Counted from the stretch's first letter, positions 43,165-53,451 are shown. The stretch is DNA of 64,000 nucleotides from Streptomyces sp. NRRL F-5126 (GCF_000721265.1 NZ_JOFZ01000006.1:657497-721496), one strand, 5' to 3'. Program-made: numbers and translations. The notes: generated by a model not told the origin, from the sequence alone.

Positions 43165-44595
43165 ATGCCCGGAATGACCCGTCGCAGACTCATGGGCTCC
43201 GCCGCGGGCGCCGTCGCCGGCGGCGCCGCGCTCGGCCTCCTGCCGCCCTCCGTCCAGGAGGCGGTGGCCGCGGGCCCCCCGAACCGCGGTTCGCTCGACG
43301 ACATCGAGCACGTCGTCTGCCTCATGCAGGAGAACAGGTCGTTCGACCACTACTTCGGCACGCTGCGCGGCGTGCGCGGCTTCGCCGACCCGCACGCCGC
43401 GCGCCTGCCCGACGGCAGGTCCGTCTTCCACCAGCCCGACCCCGTGAACCCGGACGGCTACCTGCTGCCGTTCCACCTCGACACCCACACCACCAGCGCC
43501 CAGGCCATCCCCTCCACGAGCCACGCCTGGGCCGTGCAGCACAGCGCCTGGAACGGCGGCCGGATGGACAACTGGCTGCCCGCGCACCGCGCGGCCGACG
43601 GCAAGAACGCCCCCTACGTGATGGGCTACTACACCCGCGACGACATCCCGTTCCAGTTCGCGCTGGCGGAGGCCTTCACCGTCTGCGACAACTACTACTG
43701 CTCGATCATGGGCCCCACCTGGCCGAACCGGATGTTCTGGATGACCGGCACGGTCGACCCGAACGGCACCCACGGCGGCCCGATCATCAGCAACATCGCG
43801 CCCGACGCCGGCTACACCTGGACCACCTACGCCGAGCGGCTCGAAGCCGCGGGCGTGTCCTGGAAGGTGTACCAGGAGGACGACGACTACGGCTGCAACA
43901 TGCTGGAGAACTTCGCGAACTTCAGGAACGCGAAGCCGGGCGACCCGCTGTACGAGAAGGGCGTGCGCCCCGGCCCCGCGGACGCGTTCGAGCGTGACGC
44001 GCGCGCGGACCGCCTGCCTGCCGTGTCCTGGATCATCCCCACGAGCACCCAGTCCGAGCACCCCGACTACCTGCCGGCGGCCGGCGCCGACTTCGTCGCG
44101 TCGAAGATCGAGGCGGTCGCGGCCAACCCCGAGGTGTGGCGCAAGACCGCGTTCATCCTCGACTACGACGAGAACGACGGCCTGTTCGACCACGTCGTAC
44201 CGCCGACACCCAAGGCCGGCACCGCCGACGAGTTCATCGACGGGCTGCCCATCGGCGGCGGCTTCCGCGTGCCGTGCGTCATCATCTCGCCGTGGACGGT
44301 GGGCGGCTGGGCCGCGGGCGACGCCTTCGACCACACGTCGGTGCTGCGGTTCCTCGAACGCCTCACGGGCGTGCGCGAGCCCAACATCAGCGAGTGGCGC
44401 CGCCGTACGTTCGGCGACCTGACATCGGCCTTCGGGTTCAGCGGCCCTGCGGCGCGTCCGCCGAGGCTGCCGGACGACACCGCCGAGCAGCTGGCCGAGG
44501 CCGAGCACGAGGTGGCGACGCTGCCCGCGCCGACGCTGCCCGGCGCCGACCAGAAGGTGCCGCGGCAGGAGCGCGGCAGGCGCCACCGCCGCTGA
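43165..44595 (+). CDS. Tat-exported phospholipase C-type phosphoesterase
   Basis: About 476 residues, a secreted phosphoesterase of the phospholipase C / acid phosphatase (AcpA-like) family. The N-terminus MPGMTRRRLMGSAAGAVAGG is a twin-arginine-type signal. VVCLMQENRSFDHYFGTLRG is the hallmark, with GPTWPNRMFWMTG and FDHVVPP in the metal-binding regions. The ATG at 43165 is preceded by GGAAGTGGG. A bidirectional terminator separates it from the convergent ccsB-type gene. Substrate class is predicted, not certain. Confidence 0.88.
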   Translation: MPGMTRRRLMGSAAGAVAGGAALGLLPPSVQEAVAAGPPNRGSLDDIEHVVCLMQENRSFDHYFGTLRGVRGFADPHAARLPDGRSVFHQPDPVNPDGYLLPFHLDTHTTSAQAIPSTSHAWAVQHSAWNGGRMDNWLPAHRAADGKNAPYVMGYYTRDDIPFQFALAEAFTVCDNYYCSIMGPTWPNRMFWMTGTVDPNGTHGGPIISNIAPDAGYTWTTYAERLEAAGVSWKVYQEDDDYGCNMLENFANFRNAKPGDPLYEKGVRPGPADAFERDARADRLPAVSWIIPTSTQSEHPDYLPAAGADFVASKIEAVAANPEVWRKTAFILDYDENDGLFDHVVPPTPKAGTADEFIDGLPIGGGFRVPCVIISPWTVGGWAAGDAFDHTSVLRFLERLTGVREPNISEWRRRTFGDLTSAFGFSGPAARPPRLPDDTAEQLAEAEHEVATLPAPTLPGADQKVPRQERGRRHRR

Positions 44596-44600
44596 GACAC

Positions 44601-44646
44601 GGGAAAGGGTGCGGTCCCCGGTGACCCGGGGCCGCACCCTTTTCCT
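44601..44646. terminator. Bidirectional terminator between convergent genes
   Basis: AAAGGGTGCGG (44604-44614) pairs with CCGCACCCTTT (44632-44642), with CCCCGG/CCGGGG pairing inside. A-rich and T-rich flanks suit termination on both strands. Confidence 0.75.
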
Positions 44647-44659
44647 GTGCCGGCTCGGC

Positions 44660-45769
44660 TCACACCCCCGCGTAGGAGTGCTTGCCGGTCACGAAGATGT
44701 TGACACCGTAGTAGTTGAACAGGAAGCAGGCGAAGGCGACCAGTGCGAGCGTCGCGGCCTTGCGTCCCTTCCAGCCCGCCGTGGCGCGCGCGTGCAGGTA
44801 GCAGGCGTACGCGACCCACGTGATGAAGGACCAGGTCTCCTTCGGGTCCCACTCCCAGTAGTGGCCCCACGCACTGCCCGCCCAGATGGCGCCCGCGATG
44901 ATCGTGAACGTCCACAGCGGGAAGACGGCGGCGTTGACGCGGTAGGCCAGCTTGTCGAGGGTGGCCGCCGCGGGCAGCCGCTCAAGGACCGACGTGGCGA
45001 ACGCGCTGACCTTCTCGCCCGCGATGAGCTTCGTCTCGTACCGGTCGCGGAAGAGGTAGAGCAGCGTGGCGACGGCACCGACGTAGAAGACGGCGCCGCA
45101 GAAGATCGCGCAGGAGACGTGGATCCACAGCCAGTACGAGTGGAGCGCGGGCACCAGCTGGTCGCTCGCCGTGTACAGGACGGAGACGGCGAGGCCGAGC
45201 GTCAGCAGCACGGTCGTCACGAGCGGCAGGCCCATCCAGCGGACGTTCAGCTTCCGCGAGGCCAGCAGGCCCAGGTACACGCCGACGGCGACCGTCGAGA
45301 ACGTGATGCTGAACTCGTACATGTTGCCCCACGGCGCGCGCTGCACCGACAGGGCGCGGGCCACGACGCCGCCCGCCGCGATGAGGAACGCGAGGCCGGT
45401 CAGCGCGAGCGCGATGCGGCCCCACATGTCGCCCTGCACGTCGCCGCCGTCGGCCCCGGGGCCGTCGGGCACGTTGCGCGATCCTGACGCGGACCTGGTG
45501 ACGACCTTCGGGCGTTCGAGCACGGTCGTGCCGCCGCCCTTGGCCGCCACCTTGACGGTGACCGTGGCGGTGGGCTCCGCGGCAGCGGCCTCCCCTTCGC
45601 CGGCGTCGGCCGTAAGCGCCGCCGCCGTGCGGGCGACCTTGGAGCGGCTGCCGAAGGTCCACTCGAAGATGTGAGCGAAGAAGGCAAGCATGTACACGGC
45701 CATGGCCGAGTAGATCAGCACGTTGCTGGTATGAGCCAGGTTCTCGTTGGTTGCGGCGGCGAGGATCAC
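44660..45769 (-). CDS. ccsB: Cytochrome c biogenesis protein CcsB/ResC
   Basis: A 369-residue CcsA/ResC-type membrane protein of System II. The haem-handling motif WGHYWEWDPKETWS is near residue 310, with conserved His residues in flanking segments. It has about eight membrane segments and an extended Ala/Thr-rich loop near residues 50-120. The GTG at 45769 overlaps the resB stop by 4 nt. Together with ResB it exports haem and attaches it to apocytochrome c. Confidence 0.92.
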   Translation of the reverse strand: MILAAATNENLAHTSNVLIYSAMAVYMLAFFAHIFEWTFGSRSKVARTAAALTADAGEGEAAAAEPTATVTVKVAAKGGGTTVLERPKVVTRSASGSRNVPDGPGADGGDVQGDMWGRIALALTGLAFLIAAGGVVARALSVQRAPWGNMYEFSITFSTVAVGVYLGLLASRKLNVRWMGLPLVTTVLLTLGLAVSVLYTASDQLVPALHSYWLWIHVSCAIFCGAVFYVGAVATLLYLFRDRYETKLIAGEKVSAFATSVLERLPAAATLDKLAYRVNAAVFPLWTFTIIAGAIWAGSAWGHYWEWDPKETWSFITWVAYACYLHARATAGWKGRKAATLALVAFACFLFNYYGVNIFVTGKHSYAGV

Positions 45770-47583
45770 TTCTCGGCCCCTTCGGCGTGGTCGGCTGGTG
45801 CGGCACCGGTGGCGGCGGTGGCTTCCCCCGCGTCGTCGGCGTCAGGTCCGGGCGCGGTCGCGTCCGCTTCGGGCGCCTCTGGCGCGTCCGGTTCGGGCGC
45901 GGGGGGCGCCTCGGGAATGAGCGTGACGGCCAGGTCGCCAAGCTCCTCGGGGAGTTTCGCGGACTCGCTGCGGCCGAGTCCCGCCATCTCCAGCACGGTC
46001 ACACCGTCGGGGCCCTTGACGGCCCTGACCCAGATGCGGCGCCGCTGGATGAACAGGGAGCCGGCGAGGCCGAGGATGGCGGCGGCCGCGCCGCCGAGTG
46101 CCCAGCCCTCGCCCGGCTGGTGGGTGATCTGGAAGCTGGCCCACTGCTTGATCGGGCCCTTGTCGAACGTGATGGAGCCGGCGCCGTTCGGCAGCTTCAT
46201 GGTCTCGCCGGGCAGCAGGCTCTTCTTGAGGATGTCGCCCTTGGAGTCCTTGAACGGGGTCAGGGTCTTGGTGTCCAGTTGGTAGACGTTCTGCGGTACG
46301 CCGGAGTCGACGCCGAGGTCGCCGTGGTAGGCGCCGATGTTGAGGACCGGGAAGTCGGGGGCGGGGAAGTGCGAGAGCATCTGCCCCTTGCCGCCGAACG
46401 TGGGCACGAACAGGGCGGCGAAGCCCAGCTGGTCCTTCTTGCCGTTCTTGTCGTGGTAGCCGTCCATCACCTTGATGGCGCCACTGGAGGAGAGGTTCTT
46501 GTCGAACGGCAGCAGCGGCGTGTTGCCGTGGAAGACGACCTTGCCCTTGCCGTCCTTGACCGTGACGGACGGCGCGTAGCCGTGGGAGATCAGGAAGACC
46601 TTCGACCCCTCGATCTCCAGGGGGTGGTTCTCCTTGATGACGCCCTTGTGCTCGCTGTCGCCGGGACCCGCCGAGTAGTGGATGTCCGCCTGGAACTTCC
46701 GCGCGGTGCCGACCTCGGGGCCGCTGCGCTCGTACGTGCCGATGAAGTGGTCGAGGGAGAACGAGAACGGGGGCAGGTTCGACGTGTCGAACAGCGACCC
46801 CGAGGTGAAGTCGTCGTACTGGCTGAGCGTGTTGGAGAACCCGTCCGTGTCCCCCTCCATGATCAGCTTGCCGCCCTCGGACTTGAACAGCGATCCGGAG
46901 GCGAACGCGACGAGCATCACGATCAGCGCGACGTGGAAGATCAGGTTGCCGCTCTCGCGCAGGTAGCCCTTCTCCGCGGCGACCGCGTCCCCGACGACGT
47001 GCGCGCGGAAGCGGCGCCGCTTGAGGAGCGTGAGCGCGGCCTTCCGTACGTCCTCCGGCTCCGTGTCGGTGCGCCACGTGGTGTACGCGGGGAGCCTGGT
47101 CAGGCGGGACGGCGCGCCCGGCGGCCTGCCGCGCAGCTGCCCCACGAACTGCCAGCTGCGCGGGATGATGCAGCCGATCAGCGAGATGAACAGCAGGATG
47201 TAGATCGCGGAGAACCACACCGAGCTGTAGACGTGGAACAGCTGGAGCTTGTCGTAGATCGGCCCGAGCGTCGTGTGCTGGCTCAGGAAGGTGTCGACCT
47301 TGTTCGAGCTCGCGCTCGTCTGCGGGATCAGGGACCCGGGGATCGCGGCGAGCGACAGCAGCAGGAGCAGCAGCAGCGCTATCCGCATGGAGGTGAGCTG
47401 CCGCCAGAACCAGCGGGCCCAGCCGATCGGCCCGAGTCTCGGGCCCGCGGCGAGCGGCTCCTCGCGGGGCGCCGTGGAGAGCTGGGACCCGGCGGCGCCG
47501 AGCTCGCGCTCGTCGGCCACCTCGTCCGTGGGGGTGGTGCCGCCGGCGAGGTCCTCGCCTGCGTGCGTGTCTGTGTTGCTCAT
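45766..47583 (-). CDS. resB: Cytochrome c biogenesis protein ResB
   Basis: A 605-residue ResB-family membrane protein with a long N-terminal acidic stretch. The membrane segment RIALLLLLLLSLAAIPGSLIPQ (about 67-88) is typical, with later segments at about 120-140, 205-220 and 505-525. The large extracytoplasmic domain lies between the third and fourth segments, and the C-terminus is Ala/Asp/Glu-rich. It is translationally coupled to the ccsB gene and begins 4 nt after the ccdA stop. Confidence 0.92.
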   Translation of the reverse strand: MSNTDTHAGEDLAGGTTPTDEVADERELGAAGSQLSTAPREEPLAAGPRLGPIGWARWFWRQLTSMRIALLLLLLLSLAAIPGSLIPQTSASSNKVDTFLSQHTTLGPIYDKLQLFHVYSSVWFSAIYILLFISLIGCIIPRSWQFVGQLRGRPPGAPSRLTRLPAYTTWRTDTEPEDVRKAALTLLKRRRFRAHVVGDAVAAEKGYLRESGNLIFHVALIVMLVAFASGSLFKSEGGKLIMEGDTDGFSNTLSQYDDFTSGSLFDTSNLPPFSFSLDHFIGTYERSGPEVGTARKFQADIHYSAGPGDSEHKGVIKENHPLEIEGSKVFLISHGYAPSVTVKDGKGKVVFHGNTPLLPFDKNLSSSGAIKVMDGYHDKNGKKDQLGFAALFVPTFGGKGQMLSHFPAPDFPVLNIGAYHGDLGVDSGVPQNVYQLDTKTLTPFKDSKGDILKKSLLPGETMKLPNGAGSITFDKGPIKQWASFQITHQPGEGWALGGAAAAILGLAGSLFIQRRRIWVRAVKGPDGVTVLEMAGLGRSESAKLPEELGDLAVTLIPEAPPAPEPDAPEAPEADATAPGPDADDAGEATAATGAAPADHAEGAEK

Positions 47584-47587
47584 GGTG

Positions 47588-48358
47588 CTAGATCCCCACC
47601 GTGAAGCCGCTTGACCACGACTGCGTCTGTTGCAGGAGGCTGTCCCAGGCTCCGGTCACGAGCAGCAGGCCGGTGGCGACCATCATGGCCCCGCCGATCC
47701 GCATGACCCACGCGTAGTGCCGCTTGACCCAGCCGAAGGCGCCGAGCGCCTTGCGGAACGCGACCGCCGCCAGGACGAAGGGCACCCCGAGCCCCAGACA
47801 GTACGCGACGGCGAGCACGGCGCCGCGCCCGGCGCTCCCCTCGTTCATGGCCAGCGTGTTGACGGAGGCGAACGTCGGGCCGAGGCACGGCGTCCAGCCG
47901 ACCCCGAAGAGCGCGCCCAGCAGGGGCGCCCCGGTCAGCCCCGACACGGGCCGCTTGTGGAGGCGGAACTCGCGCTGGGTGATCCACGGCATCATCCCGG
48001 CGAAGAAGATCCCCATGAGGATCATCACCACGCCGAGGATCCGCGACAGTCCCGACCGGTAGTCCTGGAGGTTCGCGCCGACGAAGCCGAACAGCGCGCC
48101 GCCCGAGACGAAGACGACGGTGAAGCCGAGCACGAACAGGCTCGCGCCCACCACCATCCGGCCGCGCCGCGCCTGGCCCAGGTCCGTGCCCGTGACACCC
48201 GTCACGTAGCTGAGGTAGCCGGGCACGAGCGGCAGGACGCACGGCGAGAAGAAGGACACGAGACCGCCGACGACGGCGATCGGCAGCGCGATGAGCAGCG
48301 CGCCGCTCATGACCGTGTGGTTGTACCCCGCCGCCGCGAGCACCTGTACGTCGTGCAC
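47588..48358 (-). CDS. ccdA: Thiol-disulfide transporter CcdA
   Basis: A 256-residue CcdA/DsbD-like membrane protein that moves electrons from cytoplasmic thioredoxin to the outside to reduce apocytochrome c cysteines. The two conserved cysteine motifs FFSPCVLPLVPGY (about 40) and GWTPCLGPTF (about 154) are present. There are six membrane segments. It begins 4 nt after the stop of the TlpA-like gene, and so is in the same operon. Confidence 0.92.
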   Translation of the reverse strand: MHDVQVLAAAGYNHTVMSGALLIALPIAVVGGLVSFFSPCVLPLVPGYLSYVTGVTGTDLGQARRGRMVVGASLFVLGFTVVFVSGGALFGFVGANLQDYRSGLSRILGVVMILMGIFFAGMMPWITQREFRLHKRPVSGLTGAPLLGALFGVGWTPCLGPTFASVNTLAMNEGSAGRGAVLAVAYCLGLGVPFVLAAVAFRKALGAFGWVKRHYAWVMRIGGAMMVATGLLLVTGAWDSLLQQTQSWSSGFTVGI

Positions 48359-48362
48359 GGGA

Positions 48363-48998
48363 TCACTTCTCCGCGATCAGCGGGTCGAGCATCTTCCGCA
48401 GCCCGGACACGTCGAGTCCGCCGAGCTTGCGTGCCGCGATCTTCCCGTCGCGGTCGAGCACGACCGTCGACGGGACGCCCTGCGGGTTGAGCGTCCCCTT
48501 GGGGAAGCCCGAGAGCAGCAGCCGGCCCGACGGGTCGTACAGGCTCGGGTACGGGATGTGGAAGCTCTTCTCGAAGGCGACGCCGTTGCCCTTGTCGGTG
48601 TCACGGGTGTCGATGCCGACGAACTGGACGCCCTTGGACTTGGTCTCGTTCGCCACCTTCGCGAGGTTCGGCGCCTCGGCGCGGCACGGCGAGCACCAGG
48701 AGCCCCACACGTTGATGACGACGACCTTGCCCTTGAGCGAGGCGACGTTCAGCGTCTTGCCGTCGAGGGTCTTGCCGTCGAGGGTGCCGGCGGGCTTGCG
48801 GTCGGCCTTGGGGACGGTGTCGACGCCGTCCTCGTTGCTCGCGACGAAGTTGGTGTTGCCGCCTCCGCCTGACTTGCCGCTGCCGCACGCGCCGAGCGCG
48901 AGCGCGGCGGCGACCACGGCGACCGGCAGGACGGCGGCGCGCGCCGCCCGGCGGGAGCGGCTGCGCGTGCTGCGTCGGGGGGCGCGACCGAAGTTCAT
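48363..48998 (-). CDS. TlpA/ResA-family thioredoxin-like lipoprotein
   Basis: A 211-residue lipoprotein with a lipobox (LALGACGSG, Cys at about 38). The thioredoxin fold has the redox motif WGSWCSPCRAE (CxxC, about 100-103), as in ResA and TlpA. The first gene of the cytochrome c maturation operon, it reduces apocytochrome c. A short tandem duplication GKTLDGKTLN precedes the fold. The ATG at 48998 was chosen because it starts the basic/hydrophobic signal. Confidence 0.9.
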   Translation of the reverse strand: MNFGRAPRRSTRSRSRRAARAAVLPVAVVAAALALGACGSGKSGGGGNTNFVASNEDGVDTVPKADRKPAGTLDGKTLDGKTLNVASLKGKVVVINVWGSWCSPCRAEAPNLAKVANETKSKGVQFVGIDTRDTDKGNGVAFEKSFHIPYPSLYDPSGRLLLSGFPKGTLNPQGVPSTVVLDRDGKIAARKLGGLDVSGLRKMLDPLIAEK

Positions 48999-49144
48999 GT
49001 GAAAAGTTTCGCATGGGCGATTCGGGCCCTCTTGCCCACCCCCCTCCCTGTCCGTGCCGCCCCAAGGGCCCCTTGTAAGGACGGGATGAACGGTGCCTGT
49101 GAGCACGGGCGGACCGCGGCCCGCCGACCGCGGCCCGGTGCCTG

Positions 49145-50401
49145 CTACGCCGCCTTGAGGTAGCTGTTCCAGCCGCCCGCGGGCTGCTCACCGACGTTGA
49201 GCGACTGGAGCTTGCCGAGGATGGCGGGGTCCTGCACGTCAAGCCAGTCGGCGAACTGGCGGAACGAGACGAGCCGCACGTCCTTGTGGCCCGCCCCGGC
49301 GATCTGCTTGAGCGCGTCCTCGACCGCGTCCATGTAGATGCCGCCGTTCCAGGTCTCCATGTGGTTGCCGATGAAGAACGGTGCGCGGTTCGTCTCGTAC
49401 GCGCGCTTGAAGCCGGCCATGTACGACTCGGTGGCCTGCTTCCGCCAGGCCGGGTACTTGGAGGTCATGCCGTGGGTGCTGTTCTTGGACTGGTTGGCGA
49501 GGATGTTGTAGTCCATCGACAGCACCTCGAAGGTGTGACCGGGGAAGGGGATGCCCTGGAGGGGGAAGTCCCACAGGCCCACCTTCTTGGTGGGCCAAAT
49601 CTGCAGGCCGCCGGGCGACGAGGCGTCGTAGCGCCAGCCGAGCGCGGCCGCGGTCGGCAGCAGCTGCTTCTGGCCGAGCAGGCAGGGCGTGCGGCTGCCG
49701 ACCAGCTCCTTGCGGTAGTCGAACGGCAGCGGGTCGGCGTCCGGGGTGGAGCAGTTGGTGCGCCACTTGGTGACGAAGTCCACGGCCTGGTCGATCTCGC
49801 TGCGCCAGTCGGCGGAGGTCCAGTTGCCCACGGAGCCGCTGCCGGAGCAGAAGTGGCCGTTGTAGTGGGTGCCGATCTCGTGGCCCTCGTTCCACGCGCG
49901 GCGGACGCAGGCGAGCGTCTCCTTGATGTGCTCGTCGCTGAGGTAGCCGATGGCGGAGGCGCCGACGGGGTTGTTGGGCGGGTGGTACAGGTCCTTCTTC
50001 GACTCGGGCAGCAGGTAGAGGCCGGAGAGGAAGAACGTCATCCCGGCGTCGTGCTGCTTGGCGAGGTCGAGGAAGCGGTCGAAGAGGCCGGTGCCGACCT
50101 CCCCGGCGCCGTCCCAGGAGAAGATGACGAACTGCGGGGGCGTCTGGCCCGGCTCCAGGCGCACCGGCGCGGCCGGCTGGTTGGGCTGCTTGCCCGTGTA
50201 GGCGGTGGAACCGTCCCCGATGAGCTTCATGGGGCGCTGCGGGGGGCCCGCGGCGTTGCCCTTGCCCACGGCGCCCTTGCCGGTCGCCTCGGCGGACGCC
50301 TTGTGCCCGCCCGCCTTCTCGGCTCCGCAGGCGGCGAGGCCGACGGCCGCCGCCGCCCCGGCTCCCGCTCCGAGCAGATCTCTACGGCTGATGCTGCGCA
50401 T
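49145..50401 (-). CDS. Polysaccharide deacetylase-like lipoprotein
   Basis: A 418-residue exported lipoprotein with Tat-like RRDLLGAGAG and lipobox LAACG (Cys at about 25). It has a deacetylase-like core: FVIFSWDGAGE (about 94-104), with an Asp at the metal site, and EGHEIGTHYNGHF (about 183-195) with the second metal-binding His pair. Residues about 250-380 form the remainder of a (beta/alpha) barrel. Whether it is an active enzyme cannot be told, because the first Asp pair is modified. The ATG at 50401 is used. Confidence 0.8.
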   Translation of the reverse strand: MRSISRRDLLGAGAGAAAAVGLAACGAEKAGGHKASAEATGKGAVGKGNAAGPPQRPMKLIGDGSTAYTGKQPNQPAAPVRLEPGQTPPQFVIFSWDGAGEVGTGLFDRFLDLAKQHDAGMTFFLSGLYLLPESKKDLYHPPNNPVGASAIGYLSDEHIKETLACVRRAWNEGHEIGTHYNGHFCSGSGSVGNWTSADWRSEIDQAVDFVTKWRTNCSTPDADPLPFDYRKELVGSRTPCLLGQKQLLPTAAALGWRYDASSPGGLQIWPTKKVGLWDFPLQGIPFPGHTFEVLSMDYNILANQSKNSTHGMTSKYPAWRKQATESYMAGFKRAYETNRAPFFIGNHMETWNGGIYMDAVEDALKQIAGAGHKDVRLVSFRQFADWLDVQDPAILGKLQSLNVGEQPAGGWNSYLKAA

Positions 50402-50617
50402 ACCGTCCCCATCCGTGTTCGGTCGCTGTCCGATCGGTCGCTCTCGACCGGCAAGCACGGGTCAGGTACTTGTCGGTTCATCACATTTATTACAAGCGAC
50501 CCACCGTGAGATAACGCACCAAACGCGGCGGTTCTCCGGATAATCATATCTTTACTGATTCGATGCGAACGCGGGGTTGTCCCGCGCTTCGTACCATTGC
50601 TCCGGCGGGGTGGTTCC

Positions 50618-51301
50618 CTATGCGCCGAACGCCTTACCGCCGCCCTGCTGGGGTTTGGCGCCCGACAGCAGGTGCGCCGGGACGAGATCGCGCGCCGGCT
50701 CCGTGTAGGCCACCGAGACGATCCGGTCGCCCCGGTAGGTGAAGGTCGTCAGCGAGGCCAGCGTGCACTGCCTGCGCCGCGGGTCGTGCCAGAGCCTGCG
50801 CCGCTCCACGAAGCTGCGCAGGATCCAGATCGGCAGCTGGTGGCTCACGCACACCGCCTCACGGCCCCTGGCGTGATCGCGCGCCGCGGCAAGCGCGGCC
50901 GTCATCCGCACGACCTGGTCCACGTACGGCTCGCCCCACGACGGCCGGAACGGGTTGCTCAGGTACTTCCAGTTCGCCGGCCTGCGCAGCGCGCCGTCCC
51001 CGACCCCGAACTTCCTGCCCTCGAAGATGTTCGCCGCCTCGATCAGCCGGCCGTCCGTCCCCACGGGCAGGTCGTGCGCCCCGGCGATCGGCGCGGCGGT
51101 CTCCTGCGCGCGTTCGAGCGGCGAGGCGACGACGTACGCGACGTCGCGGCCCGCCAGGTGCTCAGCCACCCGGTCGGCCATCCGCCTGCCGAGATCGGAG
51201 AGGTGGTAGCCGGGACGGCGGCCGTACAGGACGCCGTCGGGGTTGTGCACCTCTCCGTGGCGCATCACGTGCACCACGGTCAGCTCGTCGGTCTTGCTCA
51301 T
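50618..51301 (-). CDS. Histidine phosphatase-family protein
   Basis: A 227-residue member of the phosphoglycerate mutase-like histidine phosphatase superfamily. The catalytic RHG motif is in VVHVMRHGEVHNPDGVLYG (about 9-27); the C-terminal His in AVCVSHQLPIW (about 152). The length is normal for the family. It stands between hemL and the deacetylase-like gene in one orientation, as in other streptomycetes. The substrate is unknown. Confidence 0.88.
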   Translation of the reverse strand: MSKTDELTVVHVMRHGEVHNPDGVLYGRRPGYHLSDLGRRMADRVAEHLAGRDVAYVVASPLERAQETAAPIAGAHDLPVGTDGRLIEAANIFEGRKFGVGDGALRRPANWKYLSNPFRPSWGEPYVDQVVRMTAALAAARDHARGREAVCVSHQLPIWILRSFVERRRLWHDPRRRQCTLASLTTFTYRGDRIVSVAYTEPARDLVPAHLLSGAKPQQGGGKAFGA

Positions 51302-51409
51302 CGCTCTTCCTCACGCTTCCTTCGGCGCTCGTACGCTCGCACGAGGTGCTTTCACGCTCATACGCTCGGGCGCCCGCGCGCCACGGAGCCCGCCCAGGCC
51401 CCGCCGAGC

Positions 51410-52738
51410 CTACGGCGCGGGGGTGGCCTGCGCGGCGGCGCGTGCGGCCGCGGGGAGCGCGGCGGCGATCCGCTCCACCGCGCGCTCGTCGTGCGCGGTC
51501 GACAGGAACCACACCTCGAACGCCGACGGCGGCAGGTACACGCCGTGCGACAGCATCGAGTGGAAGAACGCCGTGAAGCGGAACGCGTCCTGGCCCTTCG
51601 CGTCGTCGAAGTTGCGCACCTCGGAGTCCGTGAAGAAGACGGAGAACATGCTGGACGCCGTCTGCACCCGGTGCGCCACGCCCTCCTTGGCCAGTGCCTC
51701 GGACACCAGGCCGCGCACCTCGCGCGACACCGCGTCGAGCTTCGCGTAGGCCGCGTCGTCCAGCAGCCGCAGCTGCGCGAGGCCGGCGGCCGTCGCGACC
51801 GGGTTCCCGGACAGCGTGCCCGCCTGGTAGACGGGGCCCGCGGGCGCCAGCCTGCCCATGATCTCGGCGCGGCCGCCGAAGGCCGCCGCGGGGAACCCGC
51901 CGCCCATCACCTTGCCGAACGTCATCAGGTCGGGCTCGACGCCGTCGACGCCGAACCAGCCGGCCTTCGACGTGCGAAACCCCGTCATCACCTCGTCGGA
52001 CACGTACAGCGCGCCGTTCGCGTGGCACAGCTCGCGCAGCCCCGCGTTGAACCCGTCGAGCGGCGGCACGACGCCCATGTTGCCCGGCGACGCCTCCGTG
52101 ATCACGCAGGCGATCTCGCCGGGGTGCGCGGCGAACGCGTCCCGTACGGCGCCGAGGTCGTTGTAGGGCAGGACGATCGTCTCGCCGGCCTGGGCGCCCG
52201 TGACGCCGGGCGTGTCGGGCAGCGCGAAGGTGGCGAGCCCGGAACCGGCGGACGCGAGCAGCGCGTCCACATGACCGTGGTAGCAGCCGGCGAACTTCAC
52301 GACCTTCGCGCGTCCCGTGTACCCGCGCGCGAGGCGGATCGCGGACATCGTGGCCTCCGTACCGGAGGACACGAGGCGCACCTCGTCGAGCGGTGCGACG
52401 CGGGCCACCATCTCCTCGGCGAGCGCGACCTCGCCCTCGGTCGGCGCCCCGAACGACGTGCCGCGGCCCACCGCCGCCCGCACGGCCTCGACGACCTCGG
52501 GACGGGCGTGCCCGAGGATCATCGGACCCCACGAACACACGAGGTCGACGTATTCCCGGCCGTCCGCGTCGGTCAGGTAGGGACCGCTGCCGGACGCCAT
52601 GAAGCGCGGCGTCCCGCCGACGGCCCCGAAGGCGCGCACGGGCGAGTTGACGCCGCCCGGCGTCACTCGGGCCGCGCGGGAGAAGAGTGTCTGCGAAACT
52701 GGTGCATCGGTATCAAAGGGGAAGCTCACGTAAGCCAT
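51410..52738 (-). CDS. hemL: Glutamate-1-semialdehyde 2,1-aminomutase
   Basis: A 442-residue PLP-dependent HemL, converting glutamate-1-semialdehyde to 5-aminolevulinate in haem synthesis. [13 protein letters not shown] (about 26-38) and [16 protein letters not shown] (about 245-260) are characteristic, and the PLP lysine is in [20 protein letters not shown]. The start ATG at 52738 is used. Its position beside cytochrome c maturation genes fits haem supply. Confidence 0.93.
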   Translation of the reverse strand: MAYVSFPFDTDAPVSQTLFSRAARVTPGGVNSPVRAFGAVGGTPRFMASGSGPYLTDADGREYVDLVCSWGPMILGHARPEVVEAVRAAVGRGTSFGAPTEGEVALAEEMVARVAPLDEVRLVSSGTEATMSAIRLARGYTGRAKVVKFAGCYHGHVDALLASAGSGLATFALPDTPGVTGAQAGETIVLPYNDLGAVRDAFAAHPGEIACVITEASPGNMGVVPPLDGFNAGLRELCHANGALYVSDEVMTGFRTSKAGWFGVDGVEPDLMTFGKVMGGGFPAAAFGGRAEIMGRLAPAGPVYQAGTLSGNPVATAAGLAQLRLLDDAAYAKLDAVSREVRGLVSEALAKEGVAHRVQTASSMFSVFFTDSEVRNFDDAKGQDAFRFTAFFHSMLSHGVYLPPSAFEVWFLSTAHDERAVERIAAALPAAARAAAQATPAP

Positions 52739-53013
52739 GGTGTCAGAGGCCCGGATGTTCTTGCGGACAGGTGTTTCACGGAGCGCCGACGGGGGAGGTC
52801 ACTGTCACGATGATCGGGTTGCGCGGCCGGAGCTGCGAGTGGTCGGGTGGAGATATGCATCGCGGTGGCGGACTGGGCGAGGGGACCGACGGCCTGGGCC
52901 CCGAGCCTGCCCGGCGGGGAAAGCACCGGCGCAATGACCACCGCCACGACCAGCACGAACGCGAACGGCAGGCCCATGCCCAGCCGCAGCCTGCGAGCAG
53001 GAGCGGTGGCCGA

Positions 53014-53451
53014 GTGGGGGTGACGTACAAGTACTTCGGCGCGCCCGACGGCGCGACGGCCGCCCGCGTCCCGATCTCCATGCGCCCCGAGGAACTCGGC
53101 GGCGACGAGCTGGGCATGGGCGGCATGTTCACCAAGATCAAGCCGGAGACCATAGCCGCGATGGTCCTCACGGGCATACAGGGCATGCCCCTCTACCGCG
53201 TCCCCCCGCTCGAACTCGTCGTGCTGCACCCGGACTACGCGGTGGTGAAGCTCCCCATGACGGCGGTCGACCCGCTGCGCGGCGTCGGCGAGGAGTCGGT
53301 CGGCGCGGCGGCCTTCATCTGGTCCACGGTCCCGGACAGGGGCGGCCCGCGCGACGCGTTCGACGTCTACCAACTGCTCCACGAGTGGCAGGACTTCTCG
53401 AAGCGGCTGCACGAGGCGGGGCATCAGCCTTACTGCCTGGTGTGGCCCTGA
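53014..53451 (+). CDS. Conserved hypothetical protein
   Basis: A 145-residue protein conserved beside hemL in streptomycetes; function unknown. It has VTYKYFGAPDGATAARVPISMRP at the start and DAFDVYQLLHEWQDFSKRLHEAGH near the end, with no signal peptide or membrane segment. The GTG at 53014, with AGGAG about 9 nt upstream, is chosen over GTG 53020. The integrase gene of the mobile element lies 124 nt beyond its stop, on the opposite strand. Confidence 0.75.
   Translation: MGVTYKYFGAPDGATAARVPISMRPEELGGDELGMGGMFTKIKPETIAAMVLTGIQGMPLYRVPPLELVVLHPDYAVVKLPMTAVDPLRGVGEESVGAAAFIWSTVPDRGGPRDAFDVYQLLHEWQDFSKRLHEAGHQPYCLVWP

Noticed and set aside
45751..47604. Plus-strand open frame of about 617 codons
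   Set aside because: It lies antisense to resB and shows no family features.
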